Source of the DNA: Astropecten irregularis
Lineage: Eukaryota; Echinodermata; Asteroidea; Paxillosida; Astropectinidae
Length of the DNA stretch: 64,000 nucleotides
Reading direction: 5' to 3'
Assembly: GCA_963971285.1 (NCBI GenBank)
Contig: OZ020259.1
Span: 4,898,001 to 4,962,000, forward strand
Part shown: in pieces, positions 1 to 9,670 of the stretch
Numbering within the stretch: position 1 is the stretch's first letter
How the letters are laid out: every line of letters starts with the position of its first letter
Notes under the pieces: model-generated
What the model was told of the DNA's origin: nothing
Database searches by the model: none
What the model saw: the letters and a program-made list of their open reading frames with translations, nothing else
Translations under genes and position numbers: made by a program

Positions 1-550
1 AGAATGGGGACGAGGTTGACTGGTGTCGACCCGGGAGAGCTAAACGAATGCATCCAAAGAGAGTCATTTTAACTATAGGGCCTACGTACATACACAGCTA
101 AAATGATACATTTACATTGGTTTTGTCAAGTATTCCATGGGCAGCTTGCAAATTCAGTACCTTCATTAAAATAGACATAACTCCTCTTAGGAAAGGTCTA
201 TTTGTTTCATTTTTTTTCTAATAAGCAGGAGAGTGTGCCTGTTAAATATATGCTTTACTGAACTTTTGAGTGTCATTTCATTTCTTTTGAAAAACATCAT
301 TAATTCCAGTCAAGTTATTTTTGACTCACCTTGTATACTGTATATTTCACGCACTTTATGATACAATCTTTGTGGGTGGTTGGTTATTTCCTCTGATTTT
401 TTAAACGGTGCAGGGTTTTTACAAAATTGATTAAATGATAACAATAAATGATAATAATCAAAGATATCGAACGAAACTCTCATGGCTGTTCTTTCTGAGT
501 GTCTGAAAAAGAAATATTGATTTTCAGGGCCAATGCTAAGGCCGAGATTC
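1..550. other. Intergenic, no gene seen
   Basis: AT-rich sequence with short T-runs and no coding pattern. The first ~55 bases (ending near GAGCTAAACGAATGC) resemble the arm of the fold-back at 10207-10350, so a repeat end may run off the left edge. Confidence 0.4.
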
Positions 551-552
551 CT

Positions 553-806
553 GGAGCCAATTTCATAACACTGTTAAGCACAAAAATTTGCTTAGCACAA
601 AAATATCTCGCCCTGTAAAACAAACCACCATTGAAAATTCCACTTGATATTCATGGTCAGCGAACAAGAGCCAAAGAACAAATTGCAACTGATACACGAC
701 ACATGGAAATTTGGTTGTTAAACCCTGTTTTTATTAAGACAGAAATGTCATGCTTAGCAAATTTTTGTGCTTAACAGTTTTTTTTCTGGGCTAATAAATT
801 GGCACC
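553..806 (+). mobile_element. Family A MITE, diverged copy
   Basis: Begins with a family A end (CCAATTTCATAACACTGTTA) and closes with the inverted end around 770-800. The interior carries the family hallmarks: AACAAACCACCATTGAAAAT, then AACAAGAGCCAAAGAACAA, then a CATGGAAATTTGGTTGTTAA block. About 250 bp, no coding capacity. The right end is degraded (extra T-run and an insertion). Confidence 0.75.
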
Positions 807-1472
807 ATTGAGCTCCAAATCCGGCATCTCGCCACTTACCTAGCCTATAAGTCATTCAGGGTCTAATTTCATGGACAGCTTACCATAAAAAAGGCCATGC
901 ATGCTTATGTCCAATATAGGCTTTCTCGGTCGTTTTCTGCAAATGAGCGGCCAATTTCATTTTCACTGCATGCATTCGTGTTGCCGCCTCGGTTGAAACC
1001 GTCACTCGATTTCACTTTGATGGATCCGTATTTATTTATAGCATTGCATTCAATTCAATTCAATAGTCGTTCAGTTTAGCAATGCCAAATCGGCATTCAA
1101 TAGCGTTCCGCACTAATGACGTCACACCATGCATGCACATACCACCACTCACCACACGTTTCGTTTGCATGGCCACGTTGCAATACGGCTTGTCTGAAGT
1201 TCGGTGTTATTTTTAGCACAAGGGCGCAGCGCTATTTAGCACGCTACTAAAAGCCGTTGCGAATTTGAATGCTGGAATTTTAAATTGCAAGACGATATTT
1301 GTTTAAGTTCGCCTGACGCTTAATTGTTTACATTTTGCTTGCACATGAAGGGAAATCGAATGACTATTTTTGAGGTGCCTTGCAGTTTCACGCGAAATGG
1401 AATGACGCAGCGTTTAAATTGTCCGCTCATTTGCCGAAAATGACGGTGAAAACCTATAGTATTGTGCATGTC
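807..1472. other. Intergenic, no gene seen
   Basis: No splice-bounded open frame or recognised repeat. A short frame near 897-1079 has no domain signal. Confidence 0.35.
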
Positions 1473-1959
1473 TAAAGCCCCTTTCACACCGGGCCTTACA
1501 TACAGTTGCGTAAAGTTGCATAGAGAGTACGCTGCCCTACGCTGTTCCTACGCTAGTCTACGCTGGCTTACGTAACAATACGCCGAGTACGCAGAAGGAG
1601 TACACGACATGTACGCAACAAATTTAACATGTTTAATTTTTTCGCGTACTCTTGGTGTAGAGCACTGGACACCAGACGTACGCAGTTTATACGCAAGTCT
1701 ACACTACACTACGCTACTGTACGCCATGCCCATTCGCAACAGTACGCTTCCCTACGTCTGATATACGCAATACTACACACCTGTACACCAATCATATTAT
1801 ATTGGAAGGTATGCGGTACCTCTGCACTGGGTACGCAACCATACGCCATGGCACTACGCACATCTACGCAGGCTCATTTTGAGTACGCCGCCTTATTTCG
1901 GTGTACACGATACGCAACACTACGCAACTGTACGTATGCCCGGTGTGAAAGGGGCTTTA
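1473..1959. mobile_element. TIR element with TACGC-rich interior
   Basis: Terminal inverted repeat: the left end TAAAGCCCCTTTCACACCGG is matched in reverse at the right end (CCGGTGTGAAAGGGGCTTTA). The element is ~487 bp. Its interior is packed with the short motif TACGC/TACGCA in both orientations. The outer TA may be a target duplication. There is no transposase, so it is non-autonomous. The open frame at 1629-1976 is simply the repetitive interior. Superfamily not assigned. Confidence 0.85.
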
Positions 1960-2286
1960 ATAAGCAGGCATTCTAATACTTTGTCCTCGCTCGCCAGCTA
2001 ATATCTAAACAGTCCGAACTCATCAACGGTAAGAGTAACCCAGGCGCCATTATTCTGGACTTCAAATGCCAACCATGGTGATAACCAAACTCCAGTAATA
2101 TGTATTGAGCGGGGAAAAGGTCAATTTTGTTATCAAATCTATAGAGCGGTGACCAGTTGCCATGGTAATCGCGGTCTGTTGTCAAGAGCCAGACAAAATC
2201 AATGCAATAATGCTACCTGTCAATATATACAATCAGTAGCTTGGTACACGAGGTAGGCCTACCCTTTCTCAAGCGCAGCATGCACT

Positions 2287-2535
2287 GGGCAATTTCATAG
2301 AGCTTCTTTAAGCACCAAAAATTGCTTAAGCACACCAAAAACCTTGCTAAATAAAATCAGTATGCCAGCCAAACTCCTTGTGAATGTTATGCTCAGCAAA
2401 CAATAGCCGAATAAAAAACCAGTAAACATCACATGAAAATTTGATTGGTATAATCCTGTTTGATCAAGGAAGACTATTCTTTTTTCATGCTTGAGCAAAA
2501 TTCTGTGCTTAAGCAGCTCTATGAAATTGGCCCCA
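2287..2535 (+). mobile_element. Family A MITE, variant 2
   Basis: Starts in an AATTTCATAGAGCTTCTTTA-type end and closes with GCAGCTCTATGAAATTGGCC. The interior is the second subtype: CAGTATGCCAGCCAAACTCC, then ATGTTATGCTCAGCAAACAA, then CAGTAAACATCACATG. It ends about ten bases before the TATA-like box of the gene at 2694. Confidence 0.85.
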
Positions 2536-2544
2536 TAGAAACTG

Positions 2545-2550
2545 TATAAA
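2545..2550 (+). promoter_or_regulatory. TATA-like box
   Basis: TATAAA lies about 145 bases upstream of the ATG at 2694, in the short unique stretch between the family A repeat and the first exon. Position and orientation suit a core promoter with a ~110-120 base 5' UTR. The transcription start is inferred, not seen. Confidence 0.5.
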
Positions 2551-2693
2551 CACCGACACCTTGACGTTCAGTTTGGCATCATATTTCATTCGAATCTGCT
2601 CCGTCTTAGGAAAGTTATCAGCGGTGACCAAGACGTTCTCTCGAGACATCTTTGTTGACAAGCCGAATCAAGAAGGAAATTGAGAGGAACAAA

Positions 2694-2745
2694 ATGGCAA
2701 ACAGCAGACATTTTGCCTTTGTGATACTTCTAGCTCTCGCCCATG
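2694..2745 (+). CDS. Exon 1 (signal peptide)
   Basis: Start ATG in AAAATGG; 17 codons plus one base of a Gly codon. A hydrophobic core FVILLALA follows a short basic N-region. The donor is G|GTAAGT, a near-perfect consensus. Confidence 0.8.
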
Positions 2746-5700
2746 GTAAGTTAGATCTGTTTCATTTCTTTCTGTTAAAAATAGATCTCCTTTAAAGGTG
2801 ATATCATTCATTGGTTTTTGTCAGAGAAATACAGAATCATGGGCGAAAATATCAAGGACGATACAGTAACAGTCATCTGTGAAAATATCAGTCCCATACG
2901 GTGCCTACTTTTTGAGAAAAAAAAACAGTGAAAAACTACCACAGTATTTTTTTTTTGGATCTTTTAAAAGATCAAAAAGATTTTCGGTCGTTGTTTTACT
3001 AATTTCTGGATAAATACAGCATTTCAGGCGGAAAGATTTGAACGGTATGTTTTTACCACCACCATCTTCATACCCTGTAGGTTATATGTAAATCTGTGAA
3101 CATTTCTGTTTTGGTGTCTTACCAAAGTATGATACTACCTTTAAAGGTAGTATAATACTTTGGTAGCATACCGAAACAGACATCATAAATTCGTAGGCCT
3201 CATTCATTTGACCAACCGAAACAGATATAATTTTACAGTGTGGTTGTGGGAACCTACATGTATAATATCAACCATGCACTCACGGTGGTCGGGGTCTCAT
3301 TTCGTAGTGGAAATGTTTACAGAAAGTATCATACTTTGGTAAGAAACCAAAACAGACATCTTCACAGATTTACCTATAACTTACAGGGTATAAAGATAGT
3401 GATGGTAGAAACATACCGTTAAAATGTTTCTGCCTGAAGTGCTGTATTTATCCAGAATAGATTAGAACCAATAACCTAAATTATTTTTGATCTTTTAAAG
3501 ATAAAAAATAAAAGAGAAAAGACTTAAGAAATACTGTGGCCGTTTTTCACTGTTTTCTCAAAAAGTGGGCACCGTATGGGACTGACATTTTCACAGATGA
3601 CTGTGACTGTATTGTCCTTGTTTATTGGATCTGTATTTCTTATACAAAAACCAAAGTATGATATTACCTTTAGAAGTATAACAAATTATTGTTTAAAGTC
3701 ACAGAACAACACTCACACTTAAAAACTTGAAAATAATGATAAACCTGTGAAACTTTCAGCCCAATCGCACATCTGAGTCACGAGAAAATAGCGGGAAACC
3801 GGCTAAATTTTTCCTATATAAAACATAAAGAATGGTTTTGATCTTACCCCGAGATCAAAACAACTATTTTACGTCTTTGCTTTTACTAATTTCTGGATAA
3901 ATATATGACCATTTGAGGCGGAAATATTTTAACGGTATGTTTCTACCACCACCATCTTTATACCCTGGAAGATGTGTAAATCTGTGAACATTTCTGTTTG
4001 GGTATGCTACCAATCTTTATTAAAGGCAATAATTAAAGATCATTGCATATCGGCCATTTAAAATAAACCGTTTTTTGAGTTTTTAGAAAGAGAGACAAAT
4101 ATCTTTGGGCATTAATTACTCCGCAGTTACACTTAATATTACATCGTAAGTTCTCAGCTTAAAATTGGCATGAAAATATGCCCTCTAAAAGTCAGGGAAC
4201 TCTTCAATTTAAAAAGGGTTTAACTTTGAAGTCAATTAAAAAAAAAAAATCTTTCAAAGCCCCGTGGCCAAATTTGTCCCTTCCTAAAAAAGGTGACGAT
4301 ATATTTGAGTAAGATCAGGCTACATCTAAACCAACCAACCAAACAAACAAACAAAGGTAATGGTTTACAAGCAGGTCCGATACATAAAGGGAATCAAACC
4401 AACTTAATAGTTTCTACTGTTCCAAAATGATACTTTTTACTTTCAGCAAATGTTTCTGAGTCCTTAAATCCCCAGATAGAAGAATTTTGTGCAACATTTC
4501 AGAGTAAAAATTTAATTTTCTTACCTGTTTGTTGCAAACTTCAAAAGAGCCCGTCGGCCATTTTGTCTGGTCTGGCTAGTCAAGTTTAGTCTGGTACCTA
4601 CAACCAACGTATTGAAAGTCCACACAATGAGAGCAGACACTAGACCATATTTTCGTCTGCGCGTCTGCGGCCGTTATGTGCGTTCATTACCATTTTTACC
4701 CCATGATTTCCCTCAAAAATCCAAGCACTACCCTCTTTCCACAAATATTACCCTGTTAATATTACTGAAGAGGACACCTCGAACGTATATTTAGGTAAGT
4801 TTCTTTATAAAAAGTTGTTTTTATTCCCTTTATAGGTATCGGACCTGCTTGTAAACCGTTACCCAAACGAACACCACCAACAAACATCCAACACCCCAAC
4901 AAACAAATAAACAAACACCCCCAACTCCCCAACAAACCGTAAATAAAAAACACCAACGCCTGTTTTTGTTTTCAATTCTTGAAGGTGACGGAAATCCGAA
5001 GACCACGATGAGGACCCTGTACAAGGGTGCCGTTCAGCCGCCTGCTCCCGGGGAAAAGTTCGACATGAGCCGCTGGTTGAAATCAGCCATGCCGGCACGG
5101 GAGGAACGTTGTCCGGGCTTAGGGAAAGATAAAGGTACGACCTGAATAGATTTATATCTGTATCACTCAGGCAGATTCATCAAAATGTCATATAACAAGA
5201 TGCTTTATCGAGTTTCCCCAAAGTATTAAGATCATCTACAAACATGTATTCGAGATCTGGAACCGATTTCACGAAGCACAATGACTGATCTTAAAGAAAG
5301 TATCATACTTTGGTAAGAAACCAAAACAGAAATATTGATCATCAGGAGACCGGGGGCCAATTTCATAGAGCTGCTTAGCACAAAAAATTGCTTAGCACAA
5401 AGATAGCTTGTCCAATAAAACAAACAACCATTGAAAATTCGATTTGGTGGTCGGCGAACAACAGCCAAAGAACAATTGCAAGTGATACACAACACATGGA
5501 AATCTTGTTGTTAATCTTGTTTTTATTAAGACAGAAATGTCATGCTTAGCGAATTGTTGTGCTAAGCAGCTCTATGAAATTGGCTCCAGTTCAGTCAGAG
5601 GATTCCGCCAGTTTCCCTTGTGGTTATTTGATGACAAATGATTCTAAAATATATATTATGATCATCCCAAAGAAAATGTTATGTTTTCTCATTGAAAAGT

Positions 5701-8417
5701 GAACAAAAAAAAATTGACTGGAGTGGGATTCGAACCGGCGACCTCCTGAATACCGTACAGGCACTCTACCAACTGAGCCATCCTGCCGTACGTTGGTGGT
5801 GACCCCAAAAGTCAACAATCTCTGTTCGTTTGGCAGTCAGAAGCCATGAAACCACACCGTTCCCAAGTTGCAGCATTGTTGCGTGTATCATTGAAACGAT
5901 CCCTGGGGTGTGGCGGTGTGTGCGTCAATTTTTCTTTGTTCACTTTTCAATGACTTAAAACTCAGTCAGTTTCCCTTGTGGTATTTTCACGTATATGTTT
6001 ATTTCTCATCAGAAACAACACCGACTGATGCCTGTACTGTTTTGACGGTGAGGAATGAATGGATCTCCTATCCATTATCAGATAAGAAGTTCGGCTCCTC
6101 CCTGAAGCGACTGGACTTTGCAGTGTGGAACATCACATCAGGGGACATCCATCTTGATCTGCATGACAGTGAGGGCGCCCTTGTCTATCGCATCTGTAAG
6201 TTCGTACAACTCGTCATTTAAGCTATAGTATCTCACTGAGCGGCGGATGCTTACGAACGTTGCGAATTTTGGATTCGCCAATTTCTGACGAATGTTGGCG
6301 AGTGGAGGGGAGGGATAATGGCGTTCTGTCTCGGCCAGGGCCTCGGCATGGACCTCCCCTGTCCCCCGAGGGGTCTTTGCTCTCCGTCCTTGTTTTCTCG
6401 GCATGACTATTATGGCGAGTTTCTCTCAATGGGTCGATTTGATATGGGAACCACAATGGTTATGTGGTCGCTAGCATATAGGCGAATCAAAAAGAACTCC
6501 AGCGACACCGTCTTACAACCGTTTGCAAAGGCTTACGACTCTTTTGCAAACGGTAGCAACTGTTTGCGGAAAAGCAGATTCGCAACGAAATGTTGAACAT
6601 GTCCACAATTTCTTTGCGACAAGAAAAACTGTTTGCAACAATGAAAACTGTTTACGAACTTTCTTGCAACCTTGGCGAAATCTCAAATTCTCTACGTTCA
6701 CAAGCATTCGCCGCTCAGTGAGATACTAGCTTTACGTGGTGGAACGCCACTTTAACGAACATCGCTATACCGAACATTTGGCTATACCGAACATCACCCT
6801 TGGCTTCCATTTTTTGTGTAAATTACATAGGCCTACCCAATAATTATGGTTCTTTAATTCACTGTAACGAACAATTAGGCCGGAACAAAAAATGTGTTGT
6901 GTTGCCCTCAGCGACCGACCGTTAAATGCCAAAACTTTGGGTCGGGATTTTTTTTTTCTCCGAGTCCTAAAGTATAAATACTCACAATTTTTTTGACAGA
7001 AAATGTAAGATTAAGCAGTAAAAAAAGCGTGTCTCCTCAAAACGACCCAAGACCGTTGATTTATAAGCCCTGGTGACCATACATCCTGTATTTATTCTTA
7101 AAGGTTTGAAAGTAGGCCCCCCCCCCAAAAAAAAACAAAAACAAATCGACCGACCGACCAAAATCTTTAATTTTTCCACTTGACAGCAACACAACAATTT
7201 TCTTCGGCCTTATGTGCATCCTGCCATGTTCGTTATACCGGCGTTCCACTGTATGATATTATAACGATAACTGTATTACGGAAAATAGGCTTGCCCTTCG
7301 CCGATGTAGATGCGCACTCTCGCTCTCCTGAGGACGACCAGAGCACACTGGTCGAAACGTCGAGAATTTACTCTCATCGGTCCTTCTCAGGACCCCACAC
7401 CTTCCAAAAAAGTAAAATACATGGTGTATCCACATGTTCTACCCTATATATTATATTCTAAATGAGCACTCCAGCTATAGTTTGATGGTCTAGTGGTATG
7501 CCATCTAGAAAATCAGGAGGTAGTGGGTTCGAGTCCCACCCGAATCAGCGCATATGAGACGAACCAATAATGGGGAATAAATTGTTATTAGCATAAAATA
7601 CGTTTTGCAACATTTGGCTGCCCATATCCAGTAGGTTTTTTTTTGGCCAAATAATACAACTGTGCCTTAAAGGTAGTATCATACTTTTTATCATGGTTTT
7701 TGTCAAAGAAATACAGATTCATGGGTAGAAATATCAAGAAAGATACACTAACAGTCATCTGTGAAAATTTCAGTCCCATACGGTGCCCACTTTTTGGAGA
7801 AAACAGTGAAAACAGCCACAGTATTTCTTAAGTATTTTCTCTTTTATTTTTGATCTTTAAAAGATCAAAAATCTTTGGTTATTGGTTCTACTCTTTTCTT
7901 GATAAATACAGCATTTCAGGCAGAAACATTTTAACGGTTTGTTTCTACCATCACCATCTTTATACCCTTTAAGTTATAGGTAAATCTGTGAAGATTTCTG
8001 TTTCGGTATGCTACCAAAGTATGATACTACCTTTATGTCATCATAGTTTTAAATAGGTTCACAACGGCGTACACTCTTCAGGCAAGTACATGCATTATTT
8101 TCATAGCCGATACAAATATTGCTTTTCTGTTTTCACATGACTATACAGATATGCGTGCTGCTTCAACCTCGATCTGTCTTGGTCCACAGCCCGAGTGCCT
8201 CACCAATGAGGAGATGACTTCTGATGTAGCCATCGTTCCTGGTCGCATCTGGGTGACCTTCTCTGGGAGCGAGGTTGCGGTAGGCAGAGGTGGCGGTGAC
8301 GAAGATGGTGACGAAAAGGTGGTTGGTCTAGAGGATGCAAACGGCTCCATTGGAATCTGGAGCACTGGTTTGTACGCAGAGAGCGCACAGTGGCATATCT
8401 ACTCCCCGTGTGCTTAG
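2694..8417 (+). CDS. Secreted Methyltransf_FA-like (farnesoic acid O-methyltransferase-like domain) protein, 4 exons
   Basis: Join 2694-2745, 4985-5134, 6013-6195, 8149-8417: 654 nt, 217 residues plus TAG. All three introns are phase 1 with GT..AG ends, and the joined frame is open throughout, which strongly supports the model. Exon 1 encodes a signal peptide ([18 protein letters not shown]). Exon 2 gives a polar, Pro/Lys-rich linker. Exons 3-4 give a beta-rich domain that reads like the Methyltransf_FA module: NEWISYPLS, then the core around [17 protein letters not shown], then [18 protein letters not shown] and a closing GIWSTG. Despite the family name, such domains are usually non-catalytic modules of secreted animal proteins; here a soluble extracellular role is inferred and the ligand is unknown. 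The ATG sits in AAAATGG and a TATA-like box lies upstream. The stop abuts a family B repeat, so the native C-terminus may have been changed. Confidence 0.8.
2792..3144 (+). mobile_element. TTAA-1 MITE
   Basis: Flanked by TTAA on both sides. Left end AAAGGTGATATCATTCATTG; right end ACCAAAGTATGATACTACCT. The centre has the family palindrome GATCTTTTAAAAGATC. No coding capacity. Known superfamilies with TTAA target duplications are piggyBac and Kolobok; which one applies cannot be read from ends alone. Confidence 0.85.
3143..3677 (-). mobile_element. TTAA-1 fragment followed by a full TTAA-1 copy
   Basis: 3143-3210 is a broken minus-oriented end (AAAGGTAGTATAATACTTTG...) sharing the TTAA of the preceding copy. 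3211-3320 is unassigned. 3323-3677 is a near full-length minus copy ending ACCAAAGTATGATATTACCT. Confidence 0.75.
3678..4024 (+). mobile_element. TTAA-2 MITE
   Basis: Shows the TTAA-2 landmarks: GAACAACACTCACACTT, CACATCTGAGTCACGAGAAA, central GATCTTACCCCGAGATC, then the right arm shared with TTAA-1 and the end CTACCAATC. It directly abuts the TTAA-1 copy to its left. Confidence 0.75.
4356..4863. mobile_element. TIR element in intron 1
   Basis: About 40 bp inverted repeats: GGTTTACAAGCAGGTCCGAT near 4363 and its reverse complement near 4837-4857, with the AAAGGGAAT/ATTCCCTTT continuation. About 508 bp, no open frame of note, superfamily unknown. It ends roughly 120 bases before exon 2. Confidence 0.75.
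4985..5134 (+). CDS. Exon 2 (linker region)
   Basis: Acceptor TTCTTGAAG and donor AAAG|GTACGA; 150 nt, phase 1 to phase 1. Encodes a Lys/Pro/Arg-rich segment ([15 protein letters not shown]...) with one Cys. GC content is clearly higher than the flanking introns. Confidence 0.75.
5349..5588 (+). mobile_element. Family A MITE
   Basis: GGGGCCAATTTCATAGAGCT at the left and AGCTCTATGAAATTGGCTCC at the right, ~240 bp. The interior has AACAAACAACCATTGAAAAT and CAACAGCCAAAGAACAA. It begins 15 bases after a solo TTAA-1 end at 5290-5333. Confidence 0.9.
5600..5995 (-). mobile_element. Family D tRNA-derived SINE
   Basis: On the minus strand the 5700-5790 segment reads as a tRNA-like head: A box TGGCTCAGTTGGTAGAG and B box GGTTCGAATCC. 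Conserved flanks include CATTGAAAAGTGAACAAA and CAGTTTCCCTTGTGGTTATT, the latter at both ends in direct orientation. It lies inside intron 2, antisense to the gene. Not a functional tRNA: it lacks a proper acceptor stem. Confidence 0.7.
6013..6195 (+). CDS. Exon 3 (first half of Methyltransf_FA-like domain)
   Basis: Acceptor TTTCTCATCAG and donor TCT|GTAAGT; 183 nt, phase 1 to phase 1. Begins [20 protein letters not shown] and contains the alternating hydrophobic strands typical of the domain core. Confidence 0.8.
6226..6728. mobile_element. TIR element with TTTGCGAA-type subterminal motifs
   Basis: Left end TAGTATCTCACTGAGCGGCG and right end CGCTCAGTGAGATACTA are inverted, continuing into GGATGCTT...CGAA. 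About 503 bp. The interior repeats GTTTGCAA/TTTGCGAC-like motifs on both strands. No transposase frame. It starts only 30 bases after the exon 3 donor. Confidence 0.85.
7324..7365 (+). ncRNA. Hammerhead-like ribozyme motif in intron 3
   Basis: Core CTGAGGA (fits CUGANGA) at 7328-7334, a 6-bp stem II GACCAG/CTGGTC around AGCACA, then GAAAC and GTC, and a 4-bp stem I (TCTC/GAGA). Stem III would be the self-complementary ACGT, as in the small Penelope-associated hammerheads. One unpaired C precedes stem II. It is in sense orientation to the host gene. Activity is not shown. Confidence 0.5.
7479..7556 (+). mobile_element. tRNA-like SINE head
   Basis: A box TGGTCTAGTGGTATG and B box GGTTCGAGTCC at tRNA spacing, with GGTAGTGGG before the B box and CCCACC after it. 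Tail not delimited. Pol III-type promoter inferred; not a cloverleaf-competent tRNA. Confidence 0.5.
7667..8036 (+). mobile_element. TTAA-1 MITE
   Basis: TTAA then AAGGTAGTATCATACTTTTT; right end ACCAAAGTATGATACTACCT. Full length, ~110 bases before exon 4. Confidence 0.85.
8149..8417 (+). CDS. Exon 4 (second half of domain, stop)
   Basis: Acceptor ACTATACAG follows a T-rich tract. A TAT codon completes from exon 3, then 88 codons to TAG at 8415-8417. Contains [17 protein letters not shown], an acidic Gly/Asp loop, and GIWSTG near the end. The final G of the stop is the first base of a family B repeat. Confidence 0.8.
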
Positions 8418-8498
8418 GGGGTTTAGGAAACGGAGGCTGAGGCTGAGGCTGAGGCTGAGGCTGAGGCTGAGGCTCATGCTCATGCTCATTCTCAGCCG

Positions 8499-8560
<62 letters not shown>

Positions 8561-8774
8561 AACTCAGGCTCAGTCTCATTCTCTGTCATCCATACGCTGA
8601 AAATATAGTGTGGTTTTTCATTGAAGCTGAAGCTCTCTTTTCATTTTTAAACCAGAGAATCTACTTCCAAACCGCAGCCAAAAGCCTCTATTTAGATACC
8701 TAGCTGTATTTTAAGAATGAATTCACGAAATGGGGCATTAGCTTGAGCCTGAGCCTGAGACTGAGCGTGAGCCA

Positions 8775-8844
<70 letters not shown>

Positions 8845-8866
8845 TTGAGCTTCTTTATAGCCCTTT
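8417..8866. mobile_element. Family B element with hexamer arrays at both ends
   Basis: Starts GGGGGTTTAGGAAACGGAGG, then GAGGCT and CTCAGG hexamer arrays (8434-8580). The conserved core follows (TGTGGTTTTTCATTGAAGCT, AACCAGAGAATCTACTTCC, CCGCAGCCAAAAGCCTC), then a second GAGCCT array (8744-8850). It occupies the expected 3' UTR of the gene at 2694. Long open frames here are hexamer artefacts. Confidence 0.85.
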
Positions 8867-9297
8867 ATAGCTGCATGGATACAGAAGAGACATTCTGATA
8901 ACTTGAAAAATAATTTTTGCAACATTGTCGCCATATTGATTGAACTCAAACATTTTCTAATGTGTTTAAGAATGTCTATGGGCTGTTTCATAATTATAAA
9001 AAAAAAACCAGATTTTGATCGCAACTTCAAAACGAGGCACTATCACGCATCCGCTTTTTTCGAAGTTGTAAACCCGTGTATTACGTAAATTTATTGTTAT
9101 CATGTATTCCTGTCTTGCTCATCATCGCTTCGATTACGCATGCGTGAAAGCCTTCGGTGAGTCTCCTCCTACACGTCATCACCAATGCAAATTAAATAAT
9201 GACGTCAGCACCTTTTTCCAAAAATGTCTTTAGCGAGGGTTCGAAATCGGCAAATTCCTTCTCCTTTTTTGATAAGAAATCCTCCAGTTTTTTGTTC
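8867..9297. other. Intergenic, no gene seen
   Basis: AT-rich. A short minus-strand Lys/Glu-rich frame (about 9300-9196) has no family resemblance and no clear splice context. Confidence 0.3.
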
Positions 9298-9670
9298 TTA
9301 AAGGGATGGTACAGAACTGATGTTTGCGACAAACCCGTTGCTGACAGTGAAAGCACATTATGTAATCCATCATATACCTTAACTGACAAACCTGTATAAG
9401 TTTGAGGTCAATCAGCCATCTTGGTCACGAGAAAATAGTGAAAACCCGTGTACGGAGAACTGTACACATTTCAACGAATGAATAAAACGCTTGGAAGCGA
9501 TTTATTCCAGTCGGAAAATAGTTTCATTTATTTCTCAACGAATATGGCATTTCAGACCAAAACATTTCATGGGATGTTTTCTCCTATCATCACCATTATA
9601 CTGTGTAAGCATAATGTGAATTTGTGATTATGAAGTGTATTTTGTCTTACCGTTCTGTACCCTCCCTTAA
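9298..9670 (+). mobile_element. TTAA-3 MITE
   Basis: TTAA at both ends. Left AAGGGATGGTACAGAACTGA, right CCGTTCTGTACCCTCCC. The interior parallels TTAA-2 (GGTCACGAGAAAATAGTGAA) and the right arm parallels TTAA-1/2 (ATATGGCATTTCAGACC, CATCACCAT). Confidence 0.8.

Larger units (their letters stand above)
2746..4984 (+). other. Intron 1
   Basis: GTAAGT..AAG boundaries, about 2.2 kb. It holds TTAA-1 copies, a TTAA-2 copy and a ~508 bp TIR element; little else is recognisable. Confidence 0.75.
5135..6012 (+). other. Intron 2, nearly all repeats
   Basis: Contains a TTAA-1 end fragment (5290-5333), a family A copy (5349-5588) and a family D SINE (about 5600-5995). Only ~150 bases next to exon 2 look unique. 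Confidence 0.7.
6196..8148 (+). other. Intron 3
   Basis: GTAAGT..TATACAG, ~1.95 kb. Contains a TIR element (6226-6728), a hammerhead-like motif (7324-7365), a tRNA-like SINE (7479-7556) and a TTAA-1 copy (7667-8036). 6729-7320 holds only poly-A/C/T runs and unassigned sequence. Confidence 0.75.

Noticed and set aside
5700-5790. Functional tRNA genes at 5700, 12850, 13150, 20310, 45420, 49190 and 56440
   Set aside because: A and B boxes are present but the cloverleaf arms do not pair properly and each lies within a repeated SINE body.
8200-8703. Open frames of Glu-Pro or Arg-Leu repeats downstream of exon 4
   Set aside because: Same hexamer artefact inside a family B element.
9192-9389. Lys/Glu-rich minus-strand frame ending about 9192
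   Set aside because: Partly overlaps the TTAA-3 MITE and shows no family or splice support, though the non-repeat part looks protein-like.
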